A stretch of 64,000 nt of DNA from Cellulomonas sp. KH9. Lineage in GTDB: Bacteria > Actinomycetota > Actinomycetes > Actinomycetales > Cellulomonadaceae. Shown one piece after another: positions 9,563-19,691 of the stretch. Location of the stretch: positions 745,909 through 809,908 of the forward strand of contig NZ_FOSE01000002.1 in assembly GCF_900114185.1 (NCBI RefSeq), in the 5' to 3' direction. The translations under genes and the position numbers were made by a program. A model generated the notes under the pieces. The model searched no databases, was not told the origin of the DNA, and saw only the letters and a program-made list of their open reading frames with translations. Position 1 is the stretch's first letter; the number at the start of each line of letters is the position of its first letter.

Positions 9563-9616
9563 CGACGGGCCCGCGAGCCGGTCGACCACCTCGGTCGGCC
9601 GCTCGCGGGCCCGTCG
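9563..9616 (+). terminator. hairpin terminator after the helicase gene
   Basis: A perfect 16-bp stem (9563-9578 pairs with 9601-9616) with a 22-base loop lies 12 bases after the helicase stop. There is no long T tract, as is usual for GC-rich actinobacteria. It would insulate the helicase from the pectate lyase gene. Confidence 0.7.
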
Positions 9617-9676
9617 TCGTCGGGGGCCGGGATTGCGTTTTCCGCCCGATCTGTGACACCCTCGTCCGGGCGCTGA

Positions 9677-9688
9677 GAAACCGGTTTC
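9677..9688. promoter_or_regulatory. putative LacI-type operator GAAACCGGTTTC (copy 1)
   Basis: A perfect 12-bp palindrome with a central CG, 29 bases before the pectate lyase start codon, so it would overlap a promoter or the start of the transcript. The identical 12-mer occurs upstream of the second pectate lyase at 21377-21388. The size, symmetry and central CG fit LacI/GalR-family operators, which commonly control polysaccharide-use genes. The regulator itself is not in the window. Confidence 0.6.
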
Positions 9689-9717
9689 CGGCGCCGTCAG
9701 GAGACGAAGGGGTCCCC

Positions 9718-11748
9718 ATGCGTGACGCTCTGCCCCCGCACCCGACGCGCGGCACGCCCCGCCGGTGGGTCGTCGTCCTCGCCACCCTCGCGACGGCGCT
9801 GGTCGCCGTCCCCGCACCCGCGTCCGCCGGCGGCGACACGGGCGGCGAGGCCCGTGATCTCGGCCGCGAGACCCTCGCCCCCGGTGACGGCTGGGCCTCG
9901 TGGTCGGGCGTCTCGCGTCCGGAGGGCCGCGTCGTCCAGGCCACCGGCACCACGGGGGGCGCCGACGCGGCCGCGGCACAGGTGTACGTCGTCGACACGT
10001 GGACGCAGCTGCGCGACGCCCTCGGAGGGCGCCCCGGCTCCACCGGCACCACGGCGCGCACGGTCACCGAGCCCCGCATCGTGTACGTCCGCGGCACGAT
10101 CGACGCGTCCGTCCGCGCCGACGGGACCCGCGCCACGTGCGACGACCACGCCCGCCAGGTCACCGTCGCCGGGAGCGGAGCGCCCTTCTCCATGGCCGGC
10201 CACATCGCCCACTTCGACCCCGAGGGGCCGTGGGGGCGCACCGACCCCAGCGGGCCGCTCGAGGACGCCCGGGTGGCGGCCGCGGCCGTGCAGGCCGCCC
10301 AGACGCAGCAGCACGTCGGGTCCAACGTGACGATCGTCGGCGTCGGGGACGCCCGCATCGTCGGGGCCAACCTGCGGATCCGGGACGCGTCGAACGTGAT
10401 CGTCCGCAACCTGACGCTGTCCGACGCCTCGGACTGCTTCCCCCAGTGGGATCCCGGTGACACCGGCGCCGGCAACTGGAACTCCGCCTACGACAACCTC
10501 TCCGTGTGGTCCTCGACCAGCGTGTGGGTCGACCACCTCCGGCTCGACGACGGGGACCACCCCCCGGCCACGACCCGGACCGTCTACGGGCGCCCGTACG
10601 AGGTGCACGACGGGCTGCTCGACGTCACCCACGGCTCCGACCTCGTCACCGTCTCGTGGACGCACTTCCACGACCACGACAAGACGAGCCTGGTCGGCTC
10701 GTCGGACTCGCGGACGCAGGACCGCGGGCAGCACCGCGTCACGTACCACCACAACCTCTGGACGGACGTGGGCCAGCGCGCGCCCCGGGTGCGGTACGGC
10801 GACGTCCACGTCTACAACAACGTCTACGAGCAGACGCGTGCAGCCGGGTACACATACCTCCTGGGTGCGGGCGTCGAGTCGAGCATCGTCGCCGAGCAGA
10901 ACGTGGTCGACCTGGCCCCCGGCGTCGACCCGGCGTCCGTGGTCACGGCCTGGAAGGGCACCATGCTGCGCGAGGAGGGCACACTGGTCCGGGGCGAGCC
11001 CGTGGACCTGGTGGCCGCCTTCAACGCCACCGCGCAGCCCCCGCTCCTGGACACGGCGCGGTGGACCCCCGGGGACCACTACGCACCGGACGTCCAGCCC
11101 GCGGATCAGGTCGCCGACGCCGTCCGCGCGGGTGCGGGTGCCACGCTGCCGTCGGGCACACCGGGCGCGTCGCGCGCTCCTGACGCCCCGTTGCTCTCCC
11201 ACGACGACGGCTGGGACACGGGGCTGCACGACGGTCGGTTCACCGTCACCTCCACCCTGTGGTGGGGCCAGAACGCCACCGTCGTGCGGCTCCTGGAGAA
11301 CGGCGTGCTGGTCGACGCACAGCGGGTGGACCCGCGCACCCCGCACGCGCAGCGCGCGACGTTCACCGTCTCCGGGCGACCCGACGGCACGTACACGTAC
11401 GTCGCCGAGGCGCTCAACCCCTGGGGGACGGCCCGCTCCGCCCCGCTCACGGTCACCGTGAGCGACGCGAGCCCGGGCACCCCGCGACTGAGCGCCGCGA
11501 CAGGGGCCGACGGCACGCCGACCGTGACGGCGACCCTCTGGTGGGGCACCAACGCCACCGAGTACGTGCTCACCGCCGACGGGGTCGAGGTCGACCGCCA
11601 GGTACTCGTCGCGCGCACACCGCACGGCCAGACCGTCAGCACGTCCACCGCCGGCTGGGCGCCGGGCACGCACACCGTCGTCGCGACGTTCCGCAACGCG
11701 GTCGGTGAGGCCTCGAGCCTTCCCCTCGAGGTGCGGGTCGGAGGCTGA
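9718..11748 (+). CDS. secreted pectate lyase (PL1 type) with two C-terminal repeats
   Basis: 676 aa from ATG at 9718, preceded by GACGAAGGGG. A signal peptide ends at PASA (about residue 37). The parallel beta-helix catalytic part (about 85-440) carries VWVDHL (calcium-site region), TYHHNLW and RAPRVRYGDVHVYNN, the hallmark motifs of pectate/pectin lyase family 1; the Arg in RAPRVR is the expected catalytic base. It cleaves polygalacturonate by beta-elimination outside the cell. Residues about 495-584 and 586-676 are two related repeats (each with TLWWGxNAT and RTPH), probably beta-sandwich accessory modules. A palindromic operator lies just upstream. Confidence 0.92.
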   Translation: MRDALPPHPTRGTPRRWVVVLATLATALVAVPAPASAGGDTGGEARDLGRETLAPGDGWASWSGVSRPEGRVVQATGTTGGADAAAAQVYVVDTWTQLRDALGGRPGSTGTTARTVTEPRIVYVRGTIDASVRADGTRATCDDHARQVTVAGSGAPFSMAGHIAHFDPEGPWGRTDPSGPLEDARVAAAAVQAAQTQQHVGSNVTIVGVGDARIVGANLRIRDASNVIVRNLTLSDASDCFPQWDPGDTGAGNWNSAYDNLSVWSSTSVWVDHLRLDDGDHPPATTRTVYGRPYEVHDGLLDVTHGSDLVTVSWTHFHDHDKTSLVGSSDSRTQDRGQHRVTYHHNLWTDVGQRAPRVRYGDVHVYNNVYEQTRAAGYTYLLGAGVESSIVAEQNVVDLAPGVDPASVVTAWKGTMLREEGTLVRGEPVDLVAAFNATAQPPLLDTARWTPGDHYAPDVQPADQVADAVRAGAGATLPSGTPGASRAPDAPLLSHDDGWDTGLHDGRFTVTSTLWWGQNATVVRLLENGVLVDAQRVDPRTPHAQRATFTVSGRPDGTYTYVAEALNPWGTARSAPLTVTVSDASPGTPRLSAATGADGTPTVTATLWWGTNATEYVLTADGVEVDRQVLVARTPHGQTVSTSTAGWAPGTHTVVATFRNAVGEASSLPLEVRVGG

Positions 11749-11771
11749 CGCGGCCGGGTCCGCCCGGCCAC

Positions 11772-11806
11772 GCGCCGCCCGTCCGCCCTCCCCGGACGGG
11801 CGGCGC
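11772..11806. terminator. bidirectional hairpin terminator
   Basis: A perfect 14-bp stem (11772-11785 with 11793-11806) and 7-base loop between the convergent pectate lyase and sigma factor genes. It can serve both strands. Confidence 0.75.
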
Positions 11807-11877
11807 ACCGCTCGTCCGGGGCCCACCGCTGGTCCGGGACCGTCCGCGCGTCGGCGCCGCGGGCACAACCCTCACAG

Positions 11878-12978
11878 TCAGTCCAGCTCGGTCGGCAGCC
11901 CGAACCGCGCGAACAGGTCCTCGTCGAACCACGCCGTCACGTGGCGCACCCCCGCCGCGGTCACCGCGACCTGCTGGAGCTGGAACGCGCGGTGCCTGCC
12001 CTCGGCGTCGCGCATGTACATCGCGAACGACGGCAGGCCGTTGGCCGCGGTCGGTACCAGGCGCATGTCCCCCGCCGCCCGGGCCGGGCACCACGTGCCG
12101 ATGAGCTCGCCCACCGCGCGCGGGCCGGTGTACCACCCGGGGAAGGGCGGCATCTCCCACACGACGTCCGCGGCCAGCAGCTCGACGATCGCGGCGACGT
12201 CGTACGCCTCGAAGGCCGCGACGTACCGGGCGAGGAGCTCCTGCCGGCGCGGGTCGGTGGGCTCCAGGGGCGTGACGTCCTGGACGTTGGCCATGTGGGC
12301 CCGCGCCCGCTGCAGCGTGGAGTTCACCGCGGCCACCGACAGCGCCAGGGCGTCGGCCACCTCGGCGGCCGACCACGCGAGCACGTCCCGCAGCAGCAGC
12401 ACGGCACGTTGCTGGGCCGTGAGGTGCTGGAGCGCCGCGACGAAGGCGAGCCGCACCGTGTCGCGGTCCACCGTCGTCTCCGCCGGGTCGGCCGGGGCCG
12501 TGGCCCACACGAGGCGGTCGGGCATCGGCTCCAGCCACGCCGTGGCGTGGTCCTCGCGCGGCCGCTCGCGGGGGTCCGCGGCCGGCGCACCGAGTCCCGT
12601 GGGCAGCGGCCGGCGTCGCCGGCCCTCGAGGTGCGTCAGGCAGGTGTTGGTCGCGATGCGGAACATCCACGTGCGCAGCGACGACCGGTTCTCGAACCCC
12701 CGCATCGCACGCCACGCGCGCAGGTACGTCTCCTGCAGCATGTCCTCCGCGTCGTGCACCGACCCCGTCATCCGGTAGCAGTGCGCGAGGATCTCGCGGC
12801 GCAACGGTGCGAGCCGCGCCGCGAAGTCGTCCGCCGTCAGGTCCTCGGCGCCGGGGCCGGCCCGCTGTCCGGCGCCGGGGCCGGGCTCCGGGGCGCGGCT
12901 GCCGGCGGTCCCGCCAGCGGCCGGCGGGGCCGGCTGGGTCGTGGCTCCGGTCGTGGTTCCCGATGTGGTCGTCGTCAC
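11878..12978 (-). CDS. sigma-70 family (ECF) factor with SnoaL-like C-terminal domain
   Basis: 366 aa from GTG at 12978. After a disordered Thr/Pro/Gly head (about 45 residues) comes region 2 (LAHCYRMTGSVHDAEDMLQE, LRAWRAMRGFENRSSLRTW), then region 4 (LTAQQRAVLLLRDVLAWSAAEVADALA). The last 120 residues (RYVAAFEAYDVAAIVELLAADVVWEMPP onward, abridged) are a SnoaL/NTF2-like domain. This layout matches the SigG / TIGR02960-type ECF group, which lack a classic anti-sigma factor and are thought to be self-regulated by the tail domain. A VOC-family gene starts divergently 112 bases away and may be a target or partner. Confidence 0.88.
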   Translation of the reverse strand: MTTTTSGTTTGATTQPAPPAAGGTAGSRAPEPGPGAGQRAGPGAEDLTADDFAARLAPLRREILAHCYRMTGSVHDAEDMLQETYLRAWRAMRGFENRSSLRTWMFRIATNTCLTHLEGRRRRPLPTGLGAPAADPRERPREDHATAWLEPMPDRLVWATAPADPAETTVDRDTVRLAFVAALQHLTAQQRAVLLLRDVLAWSAAEVADALALSVAAVNSTLQRARAHMANVQDVTPLEPTDPRRQELLARYVAAFEAYDVAAIVELLAADVVWEMPPFPGWYTGPRAVGELIGTWCPARAAGDMRLVPTAANGLPSFAMYMRDAEGRHRAFQLQQVAVTAAGVRHVTAWFDEDLFARFGLPTELD

Positions 12979-13089
12979 ACTTCGACGGTAGCGGCCACCA
13001 CCGACATCGTCACCACCCGACGAGACCCGGCCTCCGCGCCGGTCGGCACACCCACGACGTCCCTCCGTCCCGCACCGCAGGGAGCACCC

Positions 13090-13491
13090 GTGGACCGCAT
13101 GATCGTCGTCAACCTGCCGGCCCGGGACCTGACCGCGTCGCGCGGGTTCTACACCGGCCTCGGCATGGTCGTGGACGAGATGCTCAGCGACGAGGACGTC
13201 GTCTGCGTGCTGGTGTCGCGCACGGTGTGCGTCATGCTGCTGCGCCCCGCGCGGTTCGCGGAGGTCACCGGGCTGCCCGTGGTCGACGCCCGCACCGCGA
13301 CGCAGGTCGTCCTCTGCCTCGCTGCACCGTCGCGCGCCGACGTCGACGCCCTGGCCGCCGCAGCCCTGGCCGCGGGCGGGACGGAGGTCGGGGCGGACCC
13401 CCGCACCACGTCTCCGTACGCGCGGACGCTCGCCGATCCCGACGGGCACGTCTGGGAGCTGCTGCACCCGGGCTGCGCACCGGACACCTGA
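13090..13491 (+). CDS. VOC (glyoxalase/bleomycin-resistance superfamily) protein
   Basis: 133 aa from GTG at 13090, with GGGAGCACCC upstream. Two paired beta-alpha-beta-beta-beta units are visible: it opens with IVVNLPARDLTASRGFYTGL and closes with TLADPDGHVWELLHPG; the final Glu is the typical metal-ligand position of VOC proteins. The exact activity (dioxygenase-like, glyoxalase-like, or binding protein) is not clear. It is divergent from the SnoaL-tailed sigma factor, so the two may share a control region at 12979-13089. Confidence 0.83.
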   Translation: MDRMIVVNLPARDLTASRGFYTGLGMVVDEMLSDEDVVCVLVSRTVCVMLLRPARFAEVTGLPVVDARTATQVVLCLAAPSRADVDALAAAALAAGGTEVGADPRTTSPYARTLADPDGHVWELLHPGCAPDT

Positions 13492-13526
13492 CGTCGAGCA
13501 GGCCGCCGCGTGCCAGACTCGGTGCC

Positions 13527-14033
13527 GTGCCCGCCCCCGTCGACGCCTACGCCCCGGACGACCACCTCGACGGGCGCACGCTCCTCGTCGCGGCCGCCTA
13601 CGTCGTCCTGCGGCGCCCCGGGGACGACGGCGACGAGGTGCTGCTGCAGCGCCGCGCCGGCACCGGGTACATGGACGGGTGGTGGGGGCTGCTCGCGGGC
13701 CACGTCGACCGCGACGAGTCCGTCCACGAGGCGGCCGTGCGCGAGGCGGCCGAGGAGTCGGGCGTGGTCGTCGCACCCGACGCGCTGCAGCCCCTGACCG
13801 CGCTGCACCGGTTCGAGCGCGGCGGCCCGCAGGTCGAGCAGCGCGTCGACGTCTTCTTCCTGGTGACCCGGTGGACCGGCGAGCCCACGCTGCGGGAGCC
13901 CGACCGGGCCGCCGCCATGGGCTGGTTCCCGCTGCGCGCGCTGCCGGGGCGGGTCGTGCCGCACGAGCGCCTCGTGCTCGACCTGCTCGCGTCCGGCTCC
14001 CCCGTGCCGGCGGTCGTCTCGCTCCCCCGCTGA
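13527..14033 (+). CDS. Nudix hydrolase
   Basis: 168 aa from GTG at 13527. The Nudix box runs from GHVDRDES through REAAEESGV and has every required Gly, Glu and Arg, so a metal-dependent pyrophosphohydrolase acting on a nucleoside diphosphate-linked compound is expected. It is preceded by LLQRRAGTGYMDGWWGLLAG, typical of MutT/ADP-ribose-type members. Substrate unknown. It lies 35 bases after the VOC gene on the same strand and may be cotranscribed with it. Confidence 0.88.
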   Translation: MPAPVDAYAPDDHLDGRTLLVAAAYVVLRRPGDDGDEVLLQRRAGTGYMDGWWGLLAGHVDRDESVHEAAVREAAEESGVVVAPDALQPLTALHRFERGGPQVEQRVDVFFLVTRWTGEPTLREPDRAAAMGWFPLRALPGRVVPHERLVLDLLASGSPVPAVVSLPR

Positions 14034-14197
14034 GCCCTCACCCCGCCCCGCTGAGCCCTCGTCCCGCCCCGCTGAGCCGTCGCCCGACCCTGCCGGGCCG
14101 CGCTGCTCCGGCACCCCTCGCCCCCCGCTGAGCCGAGCGGGTGGAACGTCGCCCCCCGCGGCCGCGCCCGGCTCCGCACGGGCACCGGCGGGCTACC

Positions 14198-15703
<1,506 letters not shown>

Positions 15704-15725
15704 CCAGCCCGGGCAGCACCGGGGC

Positions 15726-15810
15726 GCACGGCACCGAGGGGCACGGCACGGACCCGCACGGCACGGACCCGCACGGCAGGGACCCGCACGGCAGGGACCC
15801 GCACGTCACG
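15726..15810. repeat. 15-bp tandem repeat array
   Basis: Units start at 15726, 15741, 15756, 15771, 15786 and 15801. Copies at 15741 and 15756 are identical (GCACGGCACGGACCC); those at 15771 and 15786 differ from them by one base (GCACGGCAGGGACCC); the outer two are degenerate. It lies in the gap between the convergent AAA+ ATPase and ppc genes, just before a hairpin. The 15-bp unit keeps reading frame, but no start codon or gene is supported across it. Confidence 0.85.
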
Positions 15811-15825
15811 GGCGGCCGGACGCCC

Positions 15826-15862
15826 GACGCCCCCGCGCCGACCGGGTCGGTGCGGGGGCGTC
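15826..15862. terminator. hairpin terminator between AAA+ ATPase and ppc
   Basis: A 16-bp stem (15826-15841 with 15847-15862, one G-T pair) with a CCGGG loop. It lies 18 bases beyond the ppc stop and 122 bases beyond the ATPase stop, so it probably ends both convergent transcripts. Confidence 0.75.
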
Positions 15863-15880
15863 GTGGCGGACGCGGGGGTG

Positions 15881-18556
15881 TCAGCCCGTGTTCTGCAGAC
15901 CGGCCGCGACGCCGTTGACCGTGAGCAGCAGCAGCCGGCGCAGCTCCTCCGCCGACTGCGGGTCCTGGCCCGTGCGCAGCCCGCGCAGGGCGCGCAGCTG
16001 CAGCAGCGACAGGGCGTCCACGTACGGGCTGCGCAGCTGCACGGCACGTCCGAGGATCCGCCGGCGCGAGAGCACGCCCGTGCTGCCGGTGGTGGCCAGC
16101 ACCCACTGCCGGGTCAGCCGCATCTCGTCGAGCACCTGCTGCGCCAGGTCGTCCCGGTCGCCCAGGGCCAGGTAGCGGGCGGCGATGCGCTCGTCGGTCT
16201 TCGCGAGCGACATCTCGACGTTGTCGATGATCGTCGCGAACAGCGGCCACTCGGCGTAGGCCGTGCGCAGCTCCTCCACGTCGCCGACCGTGTCGAGCGC
16301 CGTGCCGAGCCCGTACCACCCCGCGAGGTTGATGCGGGCCTGCGACCAGGAGAACACCCACGGGATCGCCCGCAGGTCGTCCAGCGACGAGACGGACAGT
16401 CCGCGGCGGGCCGGTCGGGAGCCGATCGGCAGCAGACCGATCTCCTCCAGCGGGGTGACCTGGGCGAACCAGGCCGGGAACCCCTCGGAACGGACCAGCG
16501 CGTGGAACCGCTCGCGGGACGCCACGTCCAGGCGGGACGCCAGGTCGGCGAACCGCGCGGCGGCCTCGGTGTTGCGCTGCGCGACGCTCGGCGCGTCGGC
16601 GAGCAGGGTCGCCGCGGCGACCTGCTCGATGTGGCGCGTGGCGATGTCGGGGTCGCCGTACCGGGCGAAGATGACCTCGCCCTGCTCGGTGAGCTTGAAC
16701 CGGCCGTCGACCGAGCCCGGGGGCTGGGCGAGCACGGCACGGTTGGCCGGGCCGCCCCCACGGCCGAGCGCACCGCCACGCCCGTGGAACAGCGTGAGCA
16801 CGATGTCGTTGCGACGCGCCCAGTCGGCGATCCGGCGCTGCGCGTCGTCGAGGGCCAGTGTCGCCGAGAGCGGCCCGACGTCCTTGGAGGAGTCGGAGTA
16901 GCCGAGCATGACCTCCACGCGCCGGCCGTTGGCCGCGAGCCGCTCCTGCACCCGCGGGTGCTCGAGGGCGGCGTCGAGGATCTCGACGCTGTTCTGCAGG
17001 TCCGCGAACGTCTCGAACAGTGGGATCGCGTCGATGACGGGCGCGTGCTCCGGCCCGCCGAAGGCCAGATCGGCCAGCCGGTAGACCGCCGGCAGGTGCT
17101 CGGGCGACTGCGTGAAGGACACGATGTAGCGCCGTGCCGCGGCGACGCCGAGCCGGCGCTGGACCGTCCCCAGCGCGCGGAAGGTGTCGAGGACCTCGAC
17201 GGTCATCGGCTGCAGGTCGCCGTCGACGCCGTGCTCCTCGATGTCCGCGAGCGCGGCCGCGTGCACCTGCGAGTGCTGCCGCACCTCGAGCTCCGCGAGG
17301 TGGAAGCCGAAGGTCTGCACCTGCCAGATGAGCCGCTGCAGGTCCCCGTACGCGGCGCGCCGGGCGCCGGCCGACTGCAACGAGTCCTGCACGGTGCGCA
17401 GGTCCGCCTCGAGCTCGTCAGGGGTGGCGTACGCGAGGTCGGCGTCGCGCCGACGGGTCGCGGCGATCCGCTCGATGATGCCCAGCAGGGCGCGCCGGTG
17501 CGGCTCGTTGGGGGCGTCGCCCGCGATGCGGGAGGTCATCGCGTCCGACAGCGAGCGCTGCCGCTGCCACAGGGCGCTGAGCTCGGGGGACGCGGGGGTC
17601 CCGGCCGCGTCGAGGGTGAGGCCGTCGGCCGTGCGGCGTGCGGACACGAGCAGCGCGTCGAGGGCGTGCTCCGAGGCCAGCGCCGCCGCGGCGCGCGTCA
17701 CCTCCGCCGTGACGTTGGGGTTGCCGTCGCGGTCGCCGCCGATCCACGAGCCGAGCCGCGCGAACGGCGCGACCAGGGGCGCGGTGGTGCCGGCGTCCCG
17801 CTCGAGCAGCCAGTCGTCCAGCCGCCGGTAGACCGTGGGCAGCACGTCGGCCAGCGTCGAGTCGACGATCGACAGGACGGTGGCGACCTCGTCGAGGACG
17901 GTCGGCTTCTCGGCCCGCAGCGGGGAGGTGCGCCACAGCGTGTCGATCTCGGCCAGCAGGCGGCGCTCGTTCTCCGCCAGCGTGGTCCCGCCGATGTGCA
18001 GCGCGTCGCGCTCGGCGACGAGCTCGGCGATGCGCCGGATGGCGCGCGCGACCGCGCGCCGGCGGGCCTCGGTCGGGTGGGCGGTGAAGACCGGGCGGAA
18101 CTCGAGGTCGCGCAGGCGGGCGCGGGCCTCGTCCTCGCCCACCTCGGCGACGAGCTGCTGGTACGCCGCCGGCAGCGAGTCGTCGGGAGCCAGCTCGTGG
18201 GGCGCCAGGCGCGACTCACGGTCGTGCAGCACGCGGACGCGGTGGTACTCCTCGGCCAGGTTGGCGAGGTGGAAGTAGCACGTGAACGCCCGCGCCACCT
18301 GTTCCGCCCGCTCGTGGCTGAACCCGGCGACGAGCTCCTCGGCCTGCGCCAGCGCGTGCCCGTTGGGCTCGCTGTGCGAGGCGATGGCGAGCTCGCGCAG
18401 GCGCTCGACGTCGGCGAGCAGGTCCTCCCCGCCGGCCTCGCGCAGCACACGTCCCAGCAGCTCCCCGAGGAGCCGGACGTCGTTGCGCAGGAGCTCGGGT
18501 ACCTCATGGCTGACGACGCCGCGAGGGACGTCCGGCCTGATCTCGGCTTCTGTCAC
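15881..18556 (-). CDS. ppc: phosphoenolpyruvate carboxylase
   Basis: 891 aa from GTG at 18556, the usual bacterial length. It adds bicarbonate to PEP to make oxaloacetate, refilling the TCA cycle. Diagnostic motifs: FTAHPTEARRR (catalytic His), GGDRDGNPNVT, GYSDSSKDVG, FHGRGGALGRGGGP, FSWSQARINLAGWYGLG, and the conserved C-terminal end QNTG, which is the allosteric/active-site tail of PEPC. The start is supported by family length rather than by a good ribosome site. It is a single gene, ended by the hairpin at 15826-15862; the gene at 18639 is divergent. Confidence 0.97.
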   Translation of the reverse strand: MTEAEIRPDVPRGVVSHEVPELLRNDVRLLGELLGRVLREAGGEDLLADVERLRELAIASHSEPNGHALAQAEELVAGFSHERAEQVARAFTCYFHLANLAEEYHRVRVLHDRESRLAPHELAPDDSLPAAYQQLVAEVGEDEARARLRDLEFRPVFTAHPTEARRRAVARAIRRIAELVAERDALHIGGTTLAENERRLLAEIDTLWRTSPLRAEKPTVLDEVATVLSIVDSTLADVLPTVYRRLDDWLLERDAGTTAPLVAPFARLGSWIGGDRDGNPNVTAEVTRAAAALASEHALDALLVSARRTADGLTLDAAGTPASPELSALWQRQRSLSDAMTSRIAGDAPNEPHRRALLGIIERIAATRRRDADLAYATPDELEADLRTVQDSLQSAGARRAAYGDLQRLIWQVQTFGFHLAELEVRQHSQVHAAALADIEEHGVDGDLQPMTVEVLDTFRALGTVQRRLGVAAARRYIVSFTQSPEHLPAVYRLADLAFGGPEHAPVIDAIPLFETFADLQNSVEILDAALEHPRVQERLAANGRRVEVMLGYSDSSKDVGPLSATLALDDAQRRIADWARRNDIVLTLFHGRGGALGRGGGPANRAVLAQPPGSVDGRFKLTEQGEVIFARYGDPDIATRHIEQVAAATLLADAPSVAQRNTEAAARFADLASRLDVASRERFHALVRSEGFPAWFAQVTPLEEIGLLPIGSRPARRGLSVSSLDDLRAIPWVFSWSQARINLAGWYGLGTALDTVGDVEELRTAYAEWPLFATIIDNVEMSLAKTDERIAARYLALGDRDDLAQQVLDEMRLTRQWVLATTGSTGVLSRRRILGRAVQLRSPYVDALSLLQLRALRGLRTGQDPQSAEELRRLLLLTVNGVAAGLQNTG

Positions 18557-18638
18557 GGGAGAAAGGTAGTTGACCCGGCGCACGGTGCGCCCGCCCCGAC
18601 CGCCCTGTGGTCGCGGCGGCGCGTGCCATGCTGGGCGC

Positions 18639-19073
18639 GTGAGCTGGTTCCGCCGTCGCCCCGAGGTCCCGGCCGACGTCACCACCGGGTTCTGCGCGGC
18701 GGAGGCGCCGGCGATGCAGCGCTCGATCCTCGCCGCCCTGGGCATGGGCGACCGCCCCGCGCCGGCGCGGGTCCCGGCACGGCTGGTGGTGGAGCACGGC
18801 GCCGACGACCGGCTGGTCCTGGTCTGGCGCAACGTCATCGTCGGCTTCGTGCCCGCCGGGGCGGCACCGCCGCTCGCGGCCGCGCTCGCGGCGGCCGGGG
18901 ACGCCGCGCTGGTCGTGCCGGGCGTGGCGCACCGGACGGACGGCACGTGGCGCATCTGGGTCGGCGACGTCCCCGACGACGGCTTCCCGCCCGTGCCCGA
19001 GGGGCTCGACACGCTGCCACCGCCCGAGCCGACGATCCTCGGTGTGCCCGTGAGACGCCCGGACGGGCACTGA
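18639..19073 (+). CDS. conserved hypothetical protein
   Basis: 144 aa from GTG at 18639. The product opens with SWFRRRPEVP and holds two hydrophobic beta-rich stretches (RLVLVWRNVIVGFVPAG and AALVVPGVAHRTDG) and an acidic, Pro-rich end. No signal peptide, membrane segment or known motif is evident. It is divergent from ppc with 82 bases between, and followed 58 bases later by a MarR regulator on the same strand. Coding is supported by codon bias and position; I do not recognise a function. Confidence 0.65.
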   Translation: MSWFRRRPEVPADVTTGFCAAEAPAMQRSILAALGMGDRPAPARVPARLVVEHGADDRLVLVWRNVIVGFVPAGAAPPLAAALAAAGDAALVVPGVAHRTDGTWRIWVGDVPDDGFPPVPEGLDTLPPPEPTILGVPVRRPDGH

Positions 19074-19098
19074 CGCACACCGCGGCACGCGGCTCATC

Positions 19099-19112
19099 GT
19101 TGTCGCTTCAAC
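19099..19112. promoter_or_regulatory. possible MarR autoregulatory site
   Basis: A short inverted repeat (GTTG, 6-base gap, CAAC) lies 20-33 bases before the MarR gene start, close to a possible -10 hexamer TACCCT at 19120-19125. MarR proteins often bind such sites in their own promoter. The arms are only 4 bp, so this is weak. Confidence 0.3.
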
Positions 19113-19131
19113 ATCGGCGTACCCTGGAGGA

Positions 19132-19629
19132 GTGACCTCCGAGACCCCCTGGCTGACGCCGGCCGAGCTGCGCGCCTGGCTCGGGCTGGTGGCCGTCGCC
19201 GAGCTCCTGCCGGCCCAGCTCGACTCGCAGCTGCAGCGCGACGCCGGTCTGACGCACTTCGAGTACCAGGTGCTGGCGATGCTGTCCGAGGCGGAGGACC
19301 GCACGCTGCGGATGTCGGCGCTGGCCCGCCGCACCAACGCCACGCTCCCCCGCCTCTCGCACGTCGTGCGCCGGCTCGAGGAGCGCGGGCTGGTGGAGCG
19401 GGCGCCGTGCGCCACGGACCGCCGCGCGACGAACGCGCACCTCACGCCCGACGGCTGGGACCTGGTGGTGCGGACGGCCCCGGGGCACGTCGCGACCGCC
19501 CGGGCGCTCGTGATCGACGCGCTGACGCCCGAGCAGGTCACCCTGCTCGAGGAGCTCAGCCGGGCGATGCTGCACCGCCTCGACCCCGAGGGGCGCCTCA
19601 CGCCGCCGCTCGACGAGCTCGCCGGCTGA
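19132..19629 (+). CDS. MarR family transcriptional regulator
   Basis: 165 aa from GTG at 19132, with TGGAGGA directly before it (unusually close). The winged helix shows in TLRMSALARRTNATLPRLSH (recognition helix) and VVRRLEERGLVERAPCATDRR (wing), with dimer helices at both ends (LPAQLDSQLQRDAGLTHFEY; PEQVTLLEELSRAMLHRLD). Ligand unknown. The next gene is the convergent pectate lyase, but nothing shows that this protein controls it; the palindrome upstream of the lyases looks like a LacI-type site, not a MarR site. Confidence 0.9.
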   Translation: MTSETPWLTPAELRAWLGLVAVAELLPAQLDSQLQRDAGLTHFEYQVLAMLSEAEDRTLRMSALARRTNATLPRLSHVVRRLEERGLVERAPCATDRRATNAHLTPDGWDLVVRTAPGHVATARALVIDALTPEQVTLLEELSRAMLHRLDPEGRLTPPLDELAG

Positions 19630-19691
19630 CGACGCCGCACGGCCGGGGGCGGCCGGGGCGCGCTGCCCCGACGACCCCCGACCGGACCGGC

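Noticed and set aside
15726-15810. Possible CRISPR array
   Set aside because: Repeat units of 15 bp are contiguous without spacers and there are no cas genes.
15863-19135. 1090-codon plus-strand open frame over ppc
   Set aside because: It mirrors ppc in antisense; the ppc strand has every PEPC motif, the other has none.
19132-19629. MarR protein as the pectate lyase regulator
   Set aside because: The shared palindrome looks LacI-like and does not occur near the MarR promoter.
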